From an uncultured Chloroflexota bacterium (GTDB taxonomy: Bacteria; Chloroflexota; Dehalococcoidia; SM23-28-2; RBG-16-64-32), in assembly GCA_913056415.1 (NCBI GenBank), contig CAJXNA010000003.1, forward strand, positions 1-29,130: a stretch of 29,130 nt of DNA. The letters are read 5' to 3'. Shown piece after piece: positions 1 through 6,462 of the stretch. The notes beneath the pieces were generated by a model. It had not been told where the DNA came from, did not search any database, and was given only the letters and a program-made list of their open reading frames with translations. The position numbers and the translations under genes are program-made. How positions within the stretch are numbered: the stretch's first letter is position 1; every line of letters begins with the position of its first letter.

Positions 1-148
1 CGACCGCGACGTCGGTAGGCTGATGCGCGCGCGGATGGGCCTGGCATCGGAGACCTCGTATTCTCGTATAGTATTTCTCGAATACAAGCGCACCCGAATA
101 CCCCCTTTTTTACCAAACAAATTACCCCTACCCATTCCAACCTCCGGC
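1..148. other. AT-rich gene-free stretch with iterated GTATTCTCG/CGAATAC motifs
   Basis: No gene is supported here. From about position 57 the composition turns AT-rich compared with the rest of the window. Short related motifs recur: GTATTCTCG at 58-66, GTATTTCTCG at 71-80, and CGAATAC at 79-85 and again at 95-101, so GTATTC and GAATAC also form an inverted pair (58-63 with 80-85). On the minus strand an ATG at 47 follows a GAGG with 6-base spacing and would read off the window edge (about 15 codons), so a divergent gene is possible but unproven. The stretch may be a divergent regulatory region. Confidence 0.3.
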
Positions 149-178
149 TTGCCCATTTTAGAAGATATGTGCTAATAT
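149..178 (+). promoter_or_regulatory. Candidate promoter placed for a leaderless mRNA
   Basis: TTGCCC (149-154), an 18-base spacer and TAATAT (173-178) preceded by TGC, which resembles an extended -10. Transcription would begin about seven bases later, at or next to the ATG at 186, and no Shine-Dalgarno sequence lies before that ATG. Both facts fit a leaderless transcript. The -10 matches the consensus at only four of six positions, so this is a moderate call. Confidence 0.4.
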
Positions 179-185
179 AGCCCAA

Positions 186-752
186 ATGCCTAAGCGGGGA
201 CCAAAAACAGATCGCGGCAAGGCCGTCGTTCGCCTCAACGCCGTCCGCCACGCCGTCCTCTCCCAGACCCCCGTCATCCCCGAGTTTGAAACCGAAGAGG
301 ATTGGCAGGCCCATCGTACCCGCTTGTTTGATGACCTGGATCCACACGGCGCCCTCGAAGAAGCCCTCGTCGAGCGAATCACCCTGACCCTCTGGCAGCA
401 CCAGCGACTCGTCCGCTTCCAGCGCGCCGCCGTCATCCGCGGCACCATCTTCGGCGTTGAATCCCTCGCCATCGACGAATACTACGGTCGGCACCGGCGT
501 GGCACACCGCCGGACGAGGAGGATGAGGAGAACGAGGAGGACCGCGCCTACCGCGACCAGCGCGTCGAGCGTCGCATCATCGAGTCCGTTATCCCTATGG
601 ACCACGACCTGAACAAGATCATGCGCTACGAAGCCCACTTGAACCGGCAGCTCTACCAGGCCATGCACGAACTCGAAGCCCTCCAGGCCCGCCGCAAAGG
701 CGGGCACTCTCCTCTCGCTCGCCTCGATATCAGCGCCCCGCCGGTCGCCTGA
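186..752 (+). CDS. Conserved hypothetical protein, RGPKT-xx-GKA / NAVRH type
   Basis: Protein of 188 residues with no function I can assign. The N-terminus (RGPKTDRGKAVVRLNAVRH, residues 4-22) resembles a widespread family of small bacterial proteins starting with TGPKT-x-EGKA-x(4)-NA-x-KHG. The middle is a mixed helical segment, residues about 108-120 are almost all Asp/Glu, and the C-terminal third (MRYEAHLNRQLYQAMHELEAL) looks like an amphipathic helix or coiled coil. No signal peptide or membrane segment is seen. The ATG at 186 is the natural start because the family motif begins within four residues of it. It stands alone: AT-rich DNA lies upstream and a palindrome downstream separates it from folE. 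Multicopy or mobile-element association is a possibility from memory only. Confidence 0.7.
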   Translation: MPKRGPKTDRGKAVVRLNAVRHAVLSQTPVIPEFETEEDWQAHRTRLFDDLDPHGALEEALVERITLTLWQHQRLVRFQRAAVIRGTIFGVESLAIDEYYGRHRRGTPPDEEDEENEEDRAYRDQRVERRIIESVIPMDHDLNKIMRYEAHLNRQLYQAMHELEALQARRKGGHSPLARLDISAPPVA

Positions 753-766
753 CCCCGCCGCTCCTC

Positions 767-799
767 CCCTCTCTTTGTGGGAGAGGGCACGGGTGAGGG
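767..799. repeat. Palindrome of the GGGAGAGGGCACGGGTGAGGG type
   Basis: CCCTCTC (767-773), a seven-base loop and GAGAGGG (781-787) form a perfect 7-bp stem, followed by CACGGGTGAGGG. This wording closely matches a short palindromic sequence I know as dispersed between genes in many bacterial genomes. It could also act as a weak transcription stop for the preceding gene, but no T-run follows. Only one copy is in the window, so its repeat status rests on family knowledge. Confidence 0.45.
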
Positions 800-846
800 C
801 CCGCGCTTTCTCCCCGCCGCCGCTTGCTGTTAGAATTGTACGCATC

Positions 847-865
847 CCGGCTGGCAAACCGCCGG
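847..865 (+). promoter_or_regulatory. Hairpin in the folE leader
   Basis: CCGGC (847-851) pairs with GCCGG (861-865), and an inner GG/CC pair closes a CAAA loop with one bulged T, giving about seven base pairs. It lies 28 bases before the folE GTG. A TAGAAT at 831-836 could be the -10 of a promoter starting just upstream of it, but no good -35 is visible. No known riboswitch class is matched. Confidence 0.3.
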
Positions 866-893
866 ACCAGTGGTGACGTAAGGACTCAATGGA

Positions 894-1472
894 GTGAGAG
901 CGACTATCGAGACGGTAGATCAGGCCGGAGTGCGCGACGCCGTACGCCGCATAATCGAGGCGATAGGTGAGGACCCCAGCAGGGAGGGGCTCCTCGATAC
1001 GCCCCGCCGTATCGCCGAGATGTATGAGGAGCTGTTCACAGGCCTTCACCAGGACCCGCGAGAGGTGCTGTCTACCAGCTTCCAGGAGTCCCACCGGGAG
1101 ATGGTCATCCTCAAGAACATCCCCTTCTACTCCCTGTGCGAGCATCACTTTCTGCCCTTTCACGGCCAGGCCCACGTGGGCTACGTACCGCAGGGGCGCA
1201 TCGTTGGCGCCAGCAAGATCGCCCGCGTGGTCGATATTCTGGCCCGCCGTCCCCAGCTGCAGGAACGCCTCACCGGCCAGGTAGCGGATGCCATCACGGA
1301 GGCGCTATCGCCGGACGGCGTGGCCGTGGTGATTGAGGCGGAGCACCTGTGCATGACCATGCGGGGCGTGCAGAAGCCCGGCACCACCCTGATCACCTCC
1401 GCCATCAGGGGCGCTTTCCGCCGTCGCGCCGTCACTCGCTCTGAGTTCCTGGCTCTGGTGAGAGGGGCCTAG
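894..1472 (+). CDS. folE: GTP cyclohydrolase I (FolE, type IA)
   Basis: Cytosolic enzyme that converts GTP to 7,8-dihydroneopterin triphosphate, the first step toward tetrahydrofolate and related pterins. At 192 residues it has normal family length. The zinc site is visible as Cys82 and His85 in SLCEHHF and Cys153 in HLCMTMRGV; the substrate-binding GRIVGASKIARVVD stretch (101-114) and the QKPG segment (160-163) are intact. The GTG at 894 was chosen because an ATG five bases earlier runs into TGA after one codon and AAGGA lies at 880-884; a GTG at 930 would also leave the whole catalytic domain. The next gene starts one base after the stop, so they are probably cotranscribed. No folB, folK or folP is in the window. 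Confidence 0.95.
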   Translation: MRATIETVDQAGVRDAVRRIIEAIGEDPSREGLLDTPRRIAEMYEELFTGLHQDPREVLSTSFQESHREMVILKNIPFYSLCEHHFLPFHGQAHVGYVPQGRIVGASKIARVVDILARRPQLQERLTGQVADAITEALSPDGVAVVIEAEHLCMTMRGVQKPGTTLITSAIRGAFRRRAVTRSEFLALVRGA

Positions 1473-1473
1473 G

Positions 1474-2469
1474 GTGGGATACACCGTGGGATACAGCGTG
1501 ATGAGGGAGGAGCTGGAGCCTGCCTTTAGCGAGGAATGGCGGGCGCTGCTGGCCCGCGCCAGCATGAACAAGCTGTTCGCATCCCCTACCTGGCTGCGCG
1601 TATGGTGGCAAGAGTTCGGCGCCGGGCGTGACCTCATCCTGCTCTCGGTGCGGAACGGCGGGGAGCTGGTAGGCGTGGCGCCGTTGATGCGCGATGGCGA
1701 CCGTCTCAGTTTCGCCGGCGATACCGAGATATGCGACTATATGGACTTCATCGCCGCCGCGGGCGAAGAGGAGGCCGTGCTGTCAGCGGTGCTGCGCAGC
1801 CTGGGCGAGGAGCCCTGGCAGGAGCTCGTCCTGTGGGCCGTCCCTGACGGGTCTCCCACCCTGAAGGCGTTAAAGGCCGTGTCGCCCCGGTTCGACCTGA
1901 GGGTGGATATCGAAACCGAGGACGTCTGTCCACAGCTTGACCTGCCCTCCACCTGGAGCGAGTATCTGGCGGGCCTGGACAGGAAGGACCGGCACGAGCT
2001 GCGCCGCAAGCTGCGTAAGCTTGGGCAGGCTGGCGTAGTCGAACTGGAGACGGTCGAGGAGACGGCGGCCGTGGTGGCGGCGTTGGACGACTTCCTGCGC
2101 CTGTATCGCGACAGCCGCTCCGATAAGGCGGCGTTCATGACTGAGCAGATGGAGCGCTTCTTCCGCGCTATCGTCTCCGCCCTGGCCGCCGAGGGGAGGG
2201 TTGATCTCATCTTCCTCAACCTGGGCGGCGTGCGGGTGGCCGCCGTCCTCTGCTTCTGCGAGGGAGAAGAGTCGCTTCTCTACAACAGCGGCTACGACCC
2301 GAACTACGCCTACCTCTCGGTGGGGCTCCTCTCCAAAGCGCTCGCGCTACGGAAGGCTATCGAGGAGGGGAAGAGCCGGTTCGACTTCCTGCGCGGGCAT
2401 GAGCCCTACAAGTACGACCTGGGCGCTAAGGACGTTCCGGTGTATCGATGTACGGTGCGCCGAAAGTGA
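1474..2469 (+). CDS. GNAT-fold acyltransferase, BioF2/CelD-like (GNAT_6)
   Basis: Protein of 331 residues of the BioF2-like/CelD acyltransferase group, which has two GNAT-type folds and is related to FemAB peptidyltransferases. Typical features are the N-terminal SPTWLRVWWQEFG segment (37-49), a basic RHELRRKLRKL helix in the middle, and a C-terminal half with LYNSGYDP and a RFDFLRGHEPYKYDLG ending. No membrane segment is present. The acyl donor and acceptor cannot be read from sequence. The GTG at 1474 has GAGAGGGG seven bases upstream inside the end of folE; the first 24 bases are a near-perfect 12-base tandem duplication beginning GTGGGATACA, so a start at GTG 1486 or ATG 1501 is also possible. 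It sits one base after folE and 25 bases before an MshA-like glycosyltransferase. Confidence 0.8.
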   Translation: MGYTVGYSVMREELEPAFSEEWRALLARASMNKLFASPTWLRVWWQEFGAGRDLILLSVRNGGELVGVAPLMRDGDRLSFAGDTEICDYMDFIAAAGEEEAVLSAVLRSLGEEPWQELVLWAVPDGSPTLKALKAVSPRFDLRVDIETEDVCPQLDLPSTWSEYLAGLDRKDRHELRRKLRKLGQAGVVELETVEETAAVVAALDDFLRLYRDSRSDKAAFMTEQMERFFRAIVSALAAEGRVDLIFLNLGGVRVAAVLCFCEGEESLLYNSGYDPNYAYLSVGLLSKALALRKAIEEGKSRFDFLRGHEPYKYDLGAKDVPVYRCTVRRK

Positions 2470-2494
2470 CGGGTGTATTATCATTGAGTGACGC

Positions 2495-3724
2495 ATGTGT
2501 AATATAGCGGTTATCTCCGTCCACACCTCGCCCCTGGCCCGCCCTGGCACCCGCGATAGCGGTGGCATGAACGTCTACATGCGTGAGCTGAGTCGGCAGC
2601 TCTGCCGCCGCGCCCACACTATGGACATCTTCACCCGGCGCACTGATCCGGACACGCCCCAGGTGGTAGAGATCGATGGTCGAACGCGGATCATCCAGAT
2701 CGAGGCGGGGCCATTGGAGGCGAAGAAGGTATCGCTGCAGCAATACCTGCCGGAGTTTCGCTGCGGCGTTATCCGCTTCCAGGAGGAGCAGGGGCGATCC
2801 TATGACCTTGTCCACAGCCACTACTGGCTCTCCGGCTGGGTAGGGCAGGCGCTCAAGGTTCGCTGGAACGTACCTCACGTCATCATGTTCCACACCCTGG
2901 GCGAAGTGAAGAACCGTGCCCACGTCAGCGAGCACGAGCCCGATTATCGTATCGCCGGGGAGCGGCTGGTCGCTCAGGGCGCCGACCGTATCATCTGCGC
3001 CAGCGAGGGGGAACGACGGGCGCTGATCGATCTCTACGGTGTGTCTCCAGAGCGAGCGGTGCAGGTACCCTGCGGCGTGGACACGGACCATTTCCGCCCC
3101 ATGCCACGCGATGGCGCCCGTCGCGAGCTGGGCCTGTCCCAGGACGAGCCCCTGGTCCTTTACGTGGGTCGTATCGAGCCCCTGAAAGGTATCGATATCC
3201 TCTTGCGCGCGGCCGCCGAGACGGAGGGCCGCTTTCGTCTTCTTGTCGTTGGCGGTGACAGCAAGGAAGCCCGCCGCAAGGCAGAGCTGCGGCAGCTCGT
3301 GGACGAGCTGGGCATCGCCGGGCGCGTCACCTTCCGAGACGCAGTCCCGCACGAGCAGTTGCCGCTCTATTACAACGCCGCCGATATCTGCGTCGTCCCC
3401 TCCTACTACGAGAGCTTCGGCCTCGTGGCCGTGGAGGCGATGGCCTGCGGCGTTCCAGTGGTGGCCTCCCGGGTCGGCGGGCTCCTGGAGACCGTACGAC
3501 ACGGTGAGACCGGCTATCTGGTGTCTCGGCGCTGTCCGGAACCGTTCGCGGAGCGGCTGGAGCTTCTGTTGGACAACGAGCCCCTTCGCCGCAGCCTGGG
3601 CCGTATGGCCCGCTCCGCCGTGGAGCGCTTCCGCTGGGCGGAGGTCGCCAGCCAGGTGGAAGACGTCTACCACGAGCTAGTCTCCGAGTACAGGGGCGTC
3701 GCCGTAGGCGCGCACGTGGCCTAG
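2495..3724 (+). CDS. GT4 glycosyltransferase, MshA-like (inositol-phosphate type)
   Basis: Retaining GT-B glycosyltransferase of 409 residues. The N-terminus (HTSPL at 10-14, PGTRDSGGMNVY at 17-28) is the acceptor-site signature of MshA-type enzymes, which join GlcNAc to inositol phosphate. Lys78, Tyr110, Thr134 and Arg152 fall where the published Corynebacterium MshA structure places its inositol-phosphate contacts (Lys78, Tyr110, Thr134, Arg154, from memory). The donor half has GRIEPLKG (226-232) and the E-x7-E pair Glu306/Glu314. The same family includes sucrose-phosphate synthase-like and other GT4 enzymes, so the substrate is not certain. It is followed 12 bases later by a PIG-L deacetylase, the same pairing of activities as MshA/MshB and BshA/BshB. 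No strong Shine-Dalgarno precedes the ATG. Confidence 0.88.
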   Translation: MCNIAVISVHTSPLARPGTRDSGGMNVYMRELSRQLCRRAHTMDIFTRRTDPDTPQVVEIDGRTRIIQIEAGPLEAKKVSLQQYLPEFRCGVIRFQEEQGRSYDLVHSHYWLSGWVGQALKVRWNVPHVIMFHTLGEVKNRAHVSEHEPDYRIAGERLVAQGADRIICASEGERRALIDLYGVSPERAVQVPCGVDTDHFRPMPRDGARRELGLSQDEPLVLYVGRIEPLKGIDILLRAAAETEGRFRLLVVGGDSKEARRKAELRQLVDELGIAGRVTFRDAVPHEQLPLYYNAADICVVPSYYESFGLVAVEAMACGVPVVASRVGGLLETVRHGETGYLVSRRCPEPFAERLELLLDNEPLRRSLGRMARSAVERFRWAEVASQVEDVYHELVSEYRGVAVGAHVA

Positions 3725-3736
3725 AACCGTCCTGGC

Positions 3737-4429
3737 GTGAGCGAACCCCAACGAGCCCTGGTCATCGTCGCCCACCCGGACGATGCGGAGTTCCTCTGCG
3801 CCGGCAGCGTGGCCCGCTGGGTGTCGGAGGGCTGGGAGGTAGGGTACGTCCTCGTCACCTCCGGTGACAAGGGGAGCCACGATGAGAAGATGACCAGCGA
3901 GCGGCTGGCCGAGATCCGAGAGAAGGAGCAGCGCGCCGCCGCCAAGGTGTTGGGCGTCAGCACGTGCGTCTTCCTGGGCTATCCGGACGGCTTCGTGGAG
4001 GACACGGCGGAGCTGCGGGGGAAGCTGGTGCGAGAGATCCGTCGTTTCAAGCCGGACGTTGTGGTCACCTGGGACCCGTATCGTCTCGGCCATAACCACC
4101 GCGATCACCGGCTCACCGGCCAGGCCGCCCTGGACGCCGCGTACCCGCTCTCACGCTCCCGCCTCTACTATCCGGAGCACCTGGCGGAGGGGCTGGAGCC
4201 GCACCGGGCGAAGGAAGCTCTCCTTGCTGGGAGCGACCGGGCCAATTACCATGTGGACGTAAGTGATTTCTTTCCCAAGAAGATGAAGGCCCTCCGCTGC
4301 CACAAGAGTCAACTAGGCCGCTATCCGTTCAGCGAGGTTCGCAAACGGGTGCGACAACGTATGGCTGAGGTGGGCAAGGAGGCCGGTTTCAAGCTGGCCG
4401 AGGCGTTTCACCGCCTAGAGTGGAGATAG
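3737..4429 (+). CDS. PIG-L (LmbE) family zinc N-deacetylase
   Basis: Protein of 230 residues of the family that removes the acetyl group from GlcNAc conjugates (PIG-L, MshB, BshB). The metal and catalytic motif AHPDDAEF gives His13, Asp15 and Asp16, and HNHRDHR gives the third zinc ligand His124 (Asp123-His124). Length is close to BshB-type enzymes and shorter than MshB. The GTG start is set by the family motif beginning about nine residues later. It lies 12 bases after the MshA-like gene and seven bases before ccsB, which suggests one transcript. A role in a mycothiol- or bacillithiol-like thiol or in another aminosugar conjugate is inference; no BshC- or MshC-type ligase is visible nearby. 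Confidence 0.88.
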   Translation: MSEPQRALVIVAHPDDAEFLCAGSVARWVSEGWEVGYVLVTSGDKGSHDEKMTSERLAEIREKEQRAAAKVLGVSTCVFLGYPDGFVEDTAELRGKLVREIRRFKPDVVVTWDPYRLGHNHRDHRLTGQAALDAAYPLSRSRLYYPEHLAEGLEPHRAKEALLAGSDRANYHVDVSDFFPKKMKALRCHKSQLGRYPFSEVRKRVRQRMAEVGKEAGFKLAEAFHRLEWR

Positions 4430-4436
4430 GGACGGA

Positions 4437-5324
4437 GTGGAAGCGCTTGCGCTGACAACGTTCTGGCTGGCCCTGGGCCTGACGGCAGGGGCGGTCATCT
4501 TCTACTGGGCGCACGCCTTCGGGATGCGGGTCGTCCTGCGACGCCTGGCCACGAACGGCGATGGCGGCGTGACCGTCGCTACCTTCGAGCGGCTGCCTGA
4601 TTCGCTGGGGCGGCTGGGAAGTCTGGCCACCTGGGCGGCGGCGGCGTTCCTGGTGATATCGCTGTTCGCCCGCTGGCAGGCGGTGGGCCACGCCCCCTGG
4701 TCCAACATGTGGGAGTTCACCGTCGCCTTCGCCGGCGGCGTCATGCTGTTCTACATCGTATTCGAGCGCTGGTACGGTCAGAGGACGCTCGGCGCCTTCA
4801 TCCAGCCGCTGGCGTTGGCGCTTATGGCCGTCTCCGTCGCCTTCTTCCCGTCCGACGTGGAGCCTCTGGTGCCCGCCCTCCAGAATCAGGACCTCCTGGC
4901 CATTCACGTGGCCACGATGATTCTGGCCTACAGCGCCCTCAGCGTCTCCTTTGGCGCCGGTGTCATGTACCTTGTTCAAGACGGTGAGAGGAACCGGTTC
5001 TCGCGCCTGCCCAAGGCCGGGCTCCTGGACGAGATCGGCTACCGCTCGGTGATGGTGGGGTTCCCGCTGCTGGCGCTGGGGATAGCGCTGGGTGCGTACT
5101 GGGGCAACTCCGCCTGGGGCCGCTACTGGGGTTGGGATCCCAAGGAGACCTCAGCCCTGGTGACCTGGCTGATCTACGCCGCCTACCTGCATACCCGCGG
5201 CCTGCGCGGCTGGACGGGGAAGAGGGCCGCCGTCATCCTTGTGCTGGGGTTCATCGCCGTGATGTTCACCTACTTTGTGGTGAACCTGTGGGTGTCCGGA
5301 CTCCACTCCTACGCTGGGGTGTGA
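4437..5324 (+). CDS. ccsB: Cytochrome c biogenesis protein CcsB/CcsA (ResC-type)
   Basis: Integral membrane protein of System II cytochrome c maturation that carries heme to the apocytochrome with its ResB-type partner. The 295 residues contain about eight hydrophobic segments. The tryptophan-rich heme-binding WWD motif is at 222-237 (WGNSAWGRYWGWDPKE), and candidate heme-ligand histidines are His85 (in GHAPWSNMWEF), His157, His252 and His290. The GTG start is seven bases after the deacetylase stop, with GGGACGG just before it. No ResB, cytochrome c or thioredoxin-like gene is adjacent, so the partner must lie elsewhere. The ribosomal promoter begins only six bases after its stop codon. Confidence 0.92.
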   Translation: MEALALTTFWLALGLTAGAVIFYWAHAFGMRVVLRRLATNGDGGVTVATFERLPDSLGRLGSLATWAAAAFLVISLFARWQAVGHAPWSNMWEFTVAFAGGVMLFYIVFERWYGQRTLGAFIQPLALALMAVSVAFFPSDVEPLVPALQNQDLLAIHVATMILAYSALSVSFGAGVMYLVQDGERNRFSRLPKAGLLDEIGYRSVMVGFPLLALGIALGAYWGNSAWGRYWGWDPKETSALVTWLIYAAYLHTRGLRGWTGKRAAVILVLGFIAVMFTYFVVNLWVSGLHSYAGV

Positions 5325-5330
5325 TTTAGC

Positions 5331-5359
5331 TTGACAGCATAAGGGTCCGTTGCTATCCT
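5331..5359 (+). promoter_or_regulatory. Sigma-70 promoter of the ribosomal-protein supercluster
   Basis: A perfect -35 TTGACA (5331-5336), a 17-base spacer and a -10 TATCCT (5354-5359). Transcription should start near 5366, leaving a leader of about 145 bases before rpsL. It is the only strong promoter I see before a run of about 20 kb of same-strand genes with short or negative spacing. Confidence 0.85.
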
Positions 5360-5400
5360 TAACGTTTGGCGTCAGGTTTTAGGGCGAATACGCGAGACTT

Positions 5401-5486
5401 GCGGTCGGAAGGCCTCGCCGACGCGATCGGCGCACCGCTTATACCCGTGCCGGTCTAGTGCGGAAGTGTAAGGCTTTCGGCCTTTT
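5401..5486 (+). promoter_or_regulatory. Structured str leader with possible attenuator
   Basis: A first stem-loop has outer arms GCGGT (5401-5405) and ACCGC (5434-5438) and a 6-bp inner hairpin CGCCGA/TCGGCG (5416-5421, 5427-5432). A second hairpin AAGGC/GCCTT (5470-5474, 5480-5484) is followed by TTTTGTTG and resembles a weak terminator. GGAAGGCC (5407-5414), unpaired in the first structure, can instead pair with GGCCTTTT (5479-5486) and would break the second hairpin. Two exclusive folds of this kind fit an attenuator controlled by translation or by a ribosomal protein. No ligand or protein is identified. Confidence 0.45.
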
Positions 5487-5512
5487 GTTGTGAAGGAAGA
5501 GGGGAATCGCAG

Positions 5513-5935
5513 GTGCCAACGATTAACCAGCTGGTCCGCCGTGGGCGGAAGCCGATGGTCAAGAAGACCAAGGCTCCAGCCCTGCGTTTCCATTACAACG
5601 CCCTGACCAACCGGATGGTGCGCGGTCAAGGCGCGCCCCAGAAGCGGGGTGTCTGCACCAACGTGCGCACCCAGACCCCAAAGAAGCCTAACTCCGCCCT
5701 GCGTAAGGTGGCCAGAGTACGCCTCACCAACGGCATTGAGGTCACCGCCTACATCCCGGGTGAGGGCCACACGCTTCAGGAACACTCCATGGTTCTCATC
5801 CGCGGCGGCCGCGTCAAGGACCTGCCCGGCGTCCGCTATCATATCGTTCGGGGGGCGCTGGACGCCCTTGGGGTGAGCGGCCGCAGGCAGCAGCGCAGCA
5901 AGTACGGGACCCGCAAGCCCGAGGGTTCACGGTAG
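5513..5935 (+). CDS. rpsL: 30S ribosomal protein S12
   Basis: Decoding-centre protein of the small subunit, 140 residues. Conserved TPKKPNSALRK (55-65) and GRVKDLPGVRYH (99-110) carry the lysines altered in streptomycin-resistant mutants (Lys58 and Lys102 here) and Asp103. Compared with the Thermus and E. coli proteins it has about 15 extra residues between KAPAL and PQKRG (roughly 25-40), a feature I associate with Chloroflexota. The GTG start is preceded by GGAAGAGGGG and gives the family N-terminus MPTINQLVR. First gene of the str block. Confidence 0.98.
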   Translation: MPTINQLVRRGRKPMVKKTKAPALRFHYNALTNRMVRGQGAPQKRGVCTNVRTQTPKKPNSALRKVARVRLTNGIEVTAYIPGEGHTLQEHSMVLIRGGRVKDLPGVRYHIVRGALDALGVSGRRQQRSKYGTRKPEGSR

Positions 5936-5953
5936 GCTCGGGGAGTCTGGTCG

Positions 5954-6424
5954 ATGCCTCGTAGGGGTAAGGTAGTCCGCCGTCCAACGCCGCCCGACGC
6001 CAAGTTCGGGAGCGTCTGGGTGCAGATGATGATCAACAAGGTCATGAAGCGGGGCAAGAAGAGCATCGCCGAACGCATCCTGTACGAGGCGATGGAGACG
6101 GCGGCGCAACGCACCAAGGACCCGCCCGTTCAGGTGTTCGAGACGGCGGTTCGCAACGTTATGCCTACCCTGGAGGTCCGCCCCCGCCGCGTGGGTGGCG
6201 CCACCTACCAGATCCCCCTGGAGGTCCGTCCCTCGCGGCAACTCTCCCTATCCATGCGCTGGATCCTCAGCAGCGCGCGCGCCCGTCAGGGACGCCCTAT
6301 GGCCGAATGTCTGGCTACTGAGCTTGTGGACGCCTATCGCCACCAGGGCACGGCGGTCAAGCGCCGAGACGACACGCATCGCATGGCTGAAGCCAACAAG
6401 GCCTTCGTGCATTACCGGTGGTAA
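5954..6424 (+). CDS. rpsG: 30S ribosomal protein S7
   Basis: Primary binder of the 16S rRNA 3' major domain, near the mRNA exit. The 156 residues match the family length, with MPRRGKV at the start, MMINKVMKRGKKS (24-36) and the conserved ending HRMAEANKAFVHYRW. It lies 18 bases after rpsL and before fusA. In E. coli S7 represses its own operon; no equivalent site is obvious here. Confidence 0.98.
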   Translation: MPRRGKVVRRPTPPDAKFGSVWVQMMINKVMKRGKKSIAERILYEAMETAAQRTKDPPVQVFETAVRNVMPTLEVRPRRVGGATYQIPLEVRPSRQLSLSMRWILSSARARQGRPMAECLATELVDAYRHQGTAVKRRDDTHRMAEANKAFVHYRW

Positions 6425-6462
6425 CTTCAGCCTTACCACGGCCGGAGCTGAATGTAGATTTC

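Noticed and set aside
854..878. GGCAAACC...GGTGACG string before folE, reminiscent of a c-di-GMP-I riboswitch
   Set aside because: The second helix and the conserved GCAAAGCC segment are missing and the coding start follows too soon. A tetrahydrofolate riboswitch is not matched either.
2426..3673. 415-codon minus-strand ORF opposite the glycosyltransferase
   Set aside because: It is the antisense shadow of a clear GT4 gene with intact motifs. High GC content keeps antisense frames open, and it shows no family features.
6418..6462. Upstream GTG start for fusA overlapping rpsG
   Set aside because: It adds 15 residues unlike EF-G and has no ribosome-binding site; ATG 6463 gives the family N-terminus.
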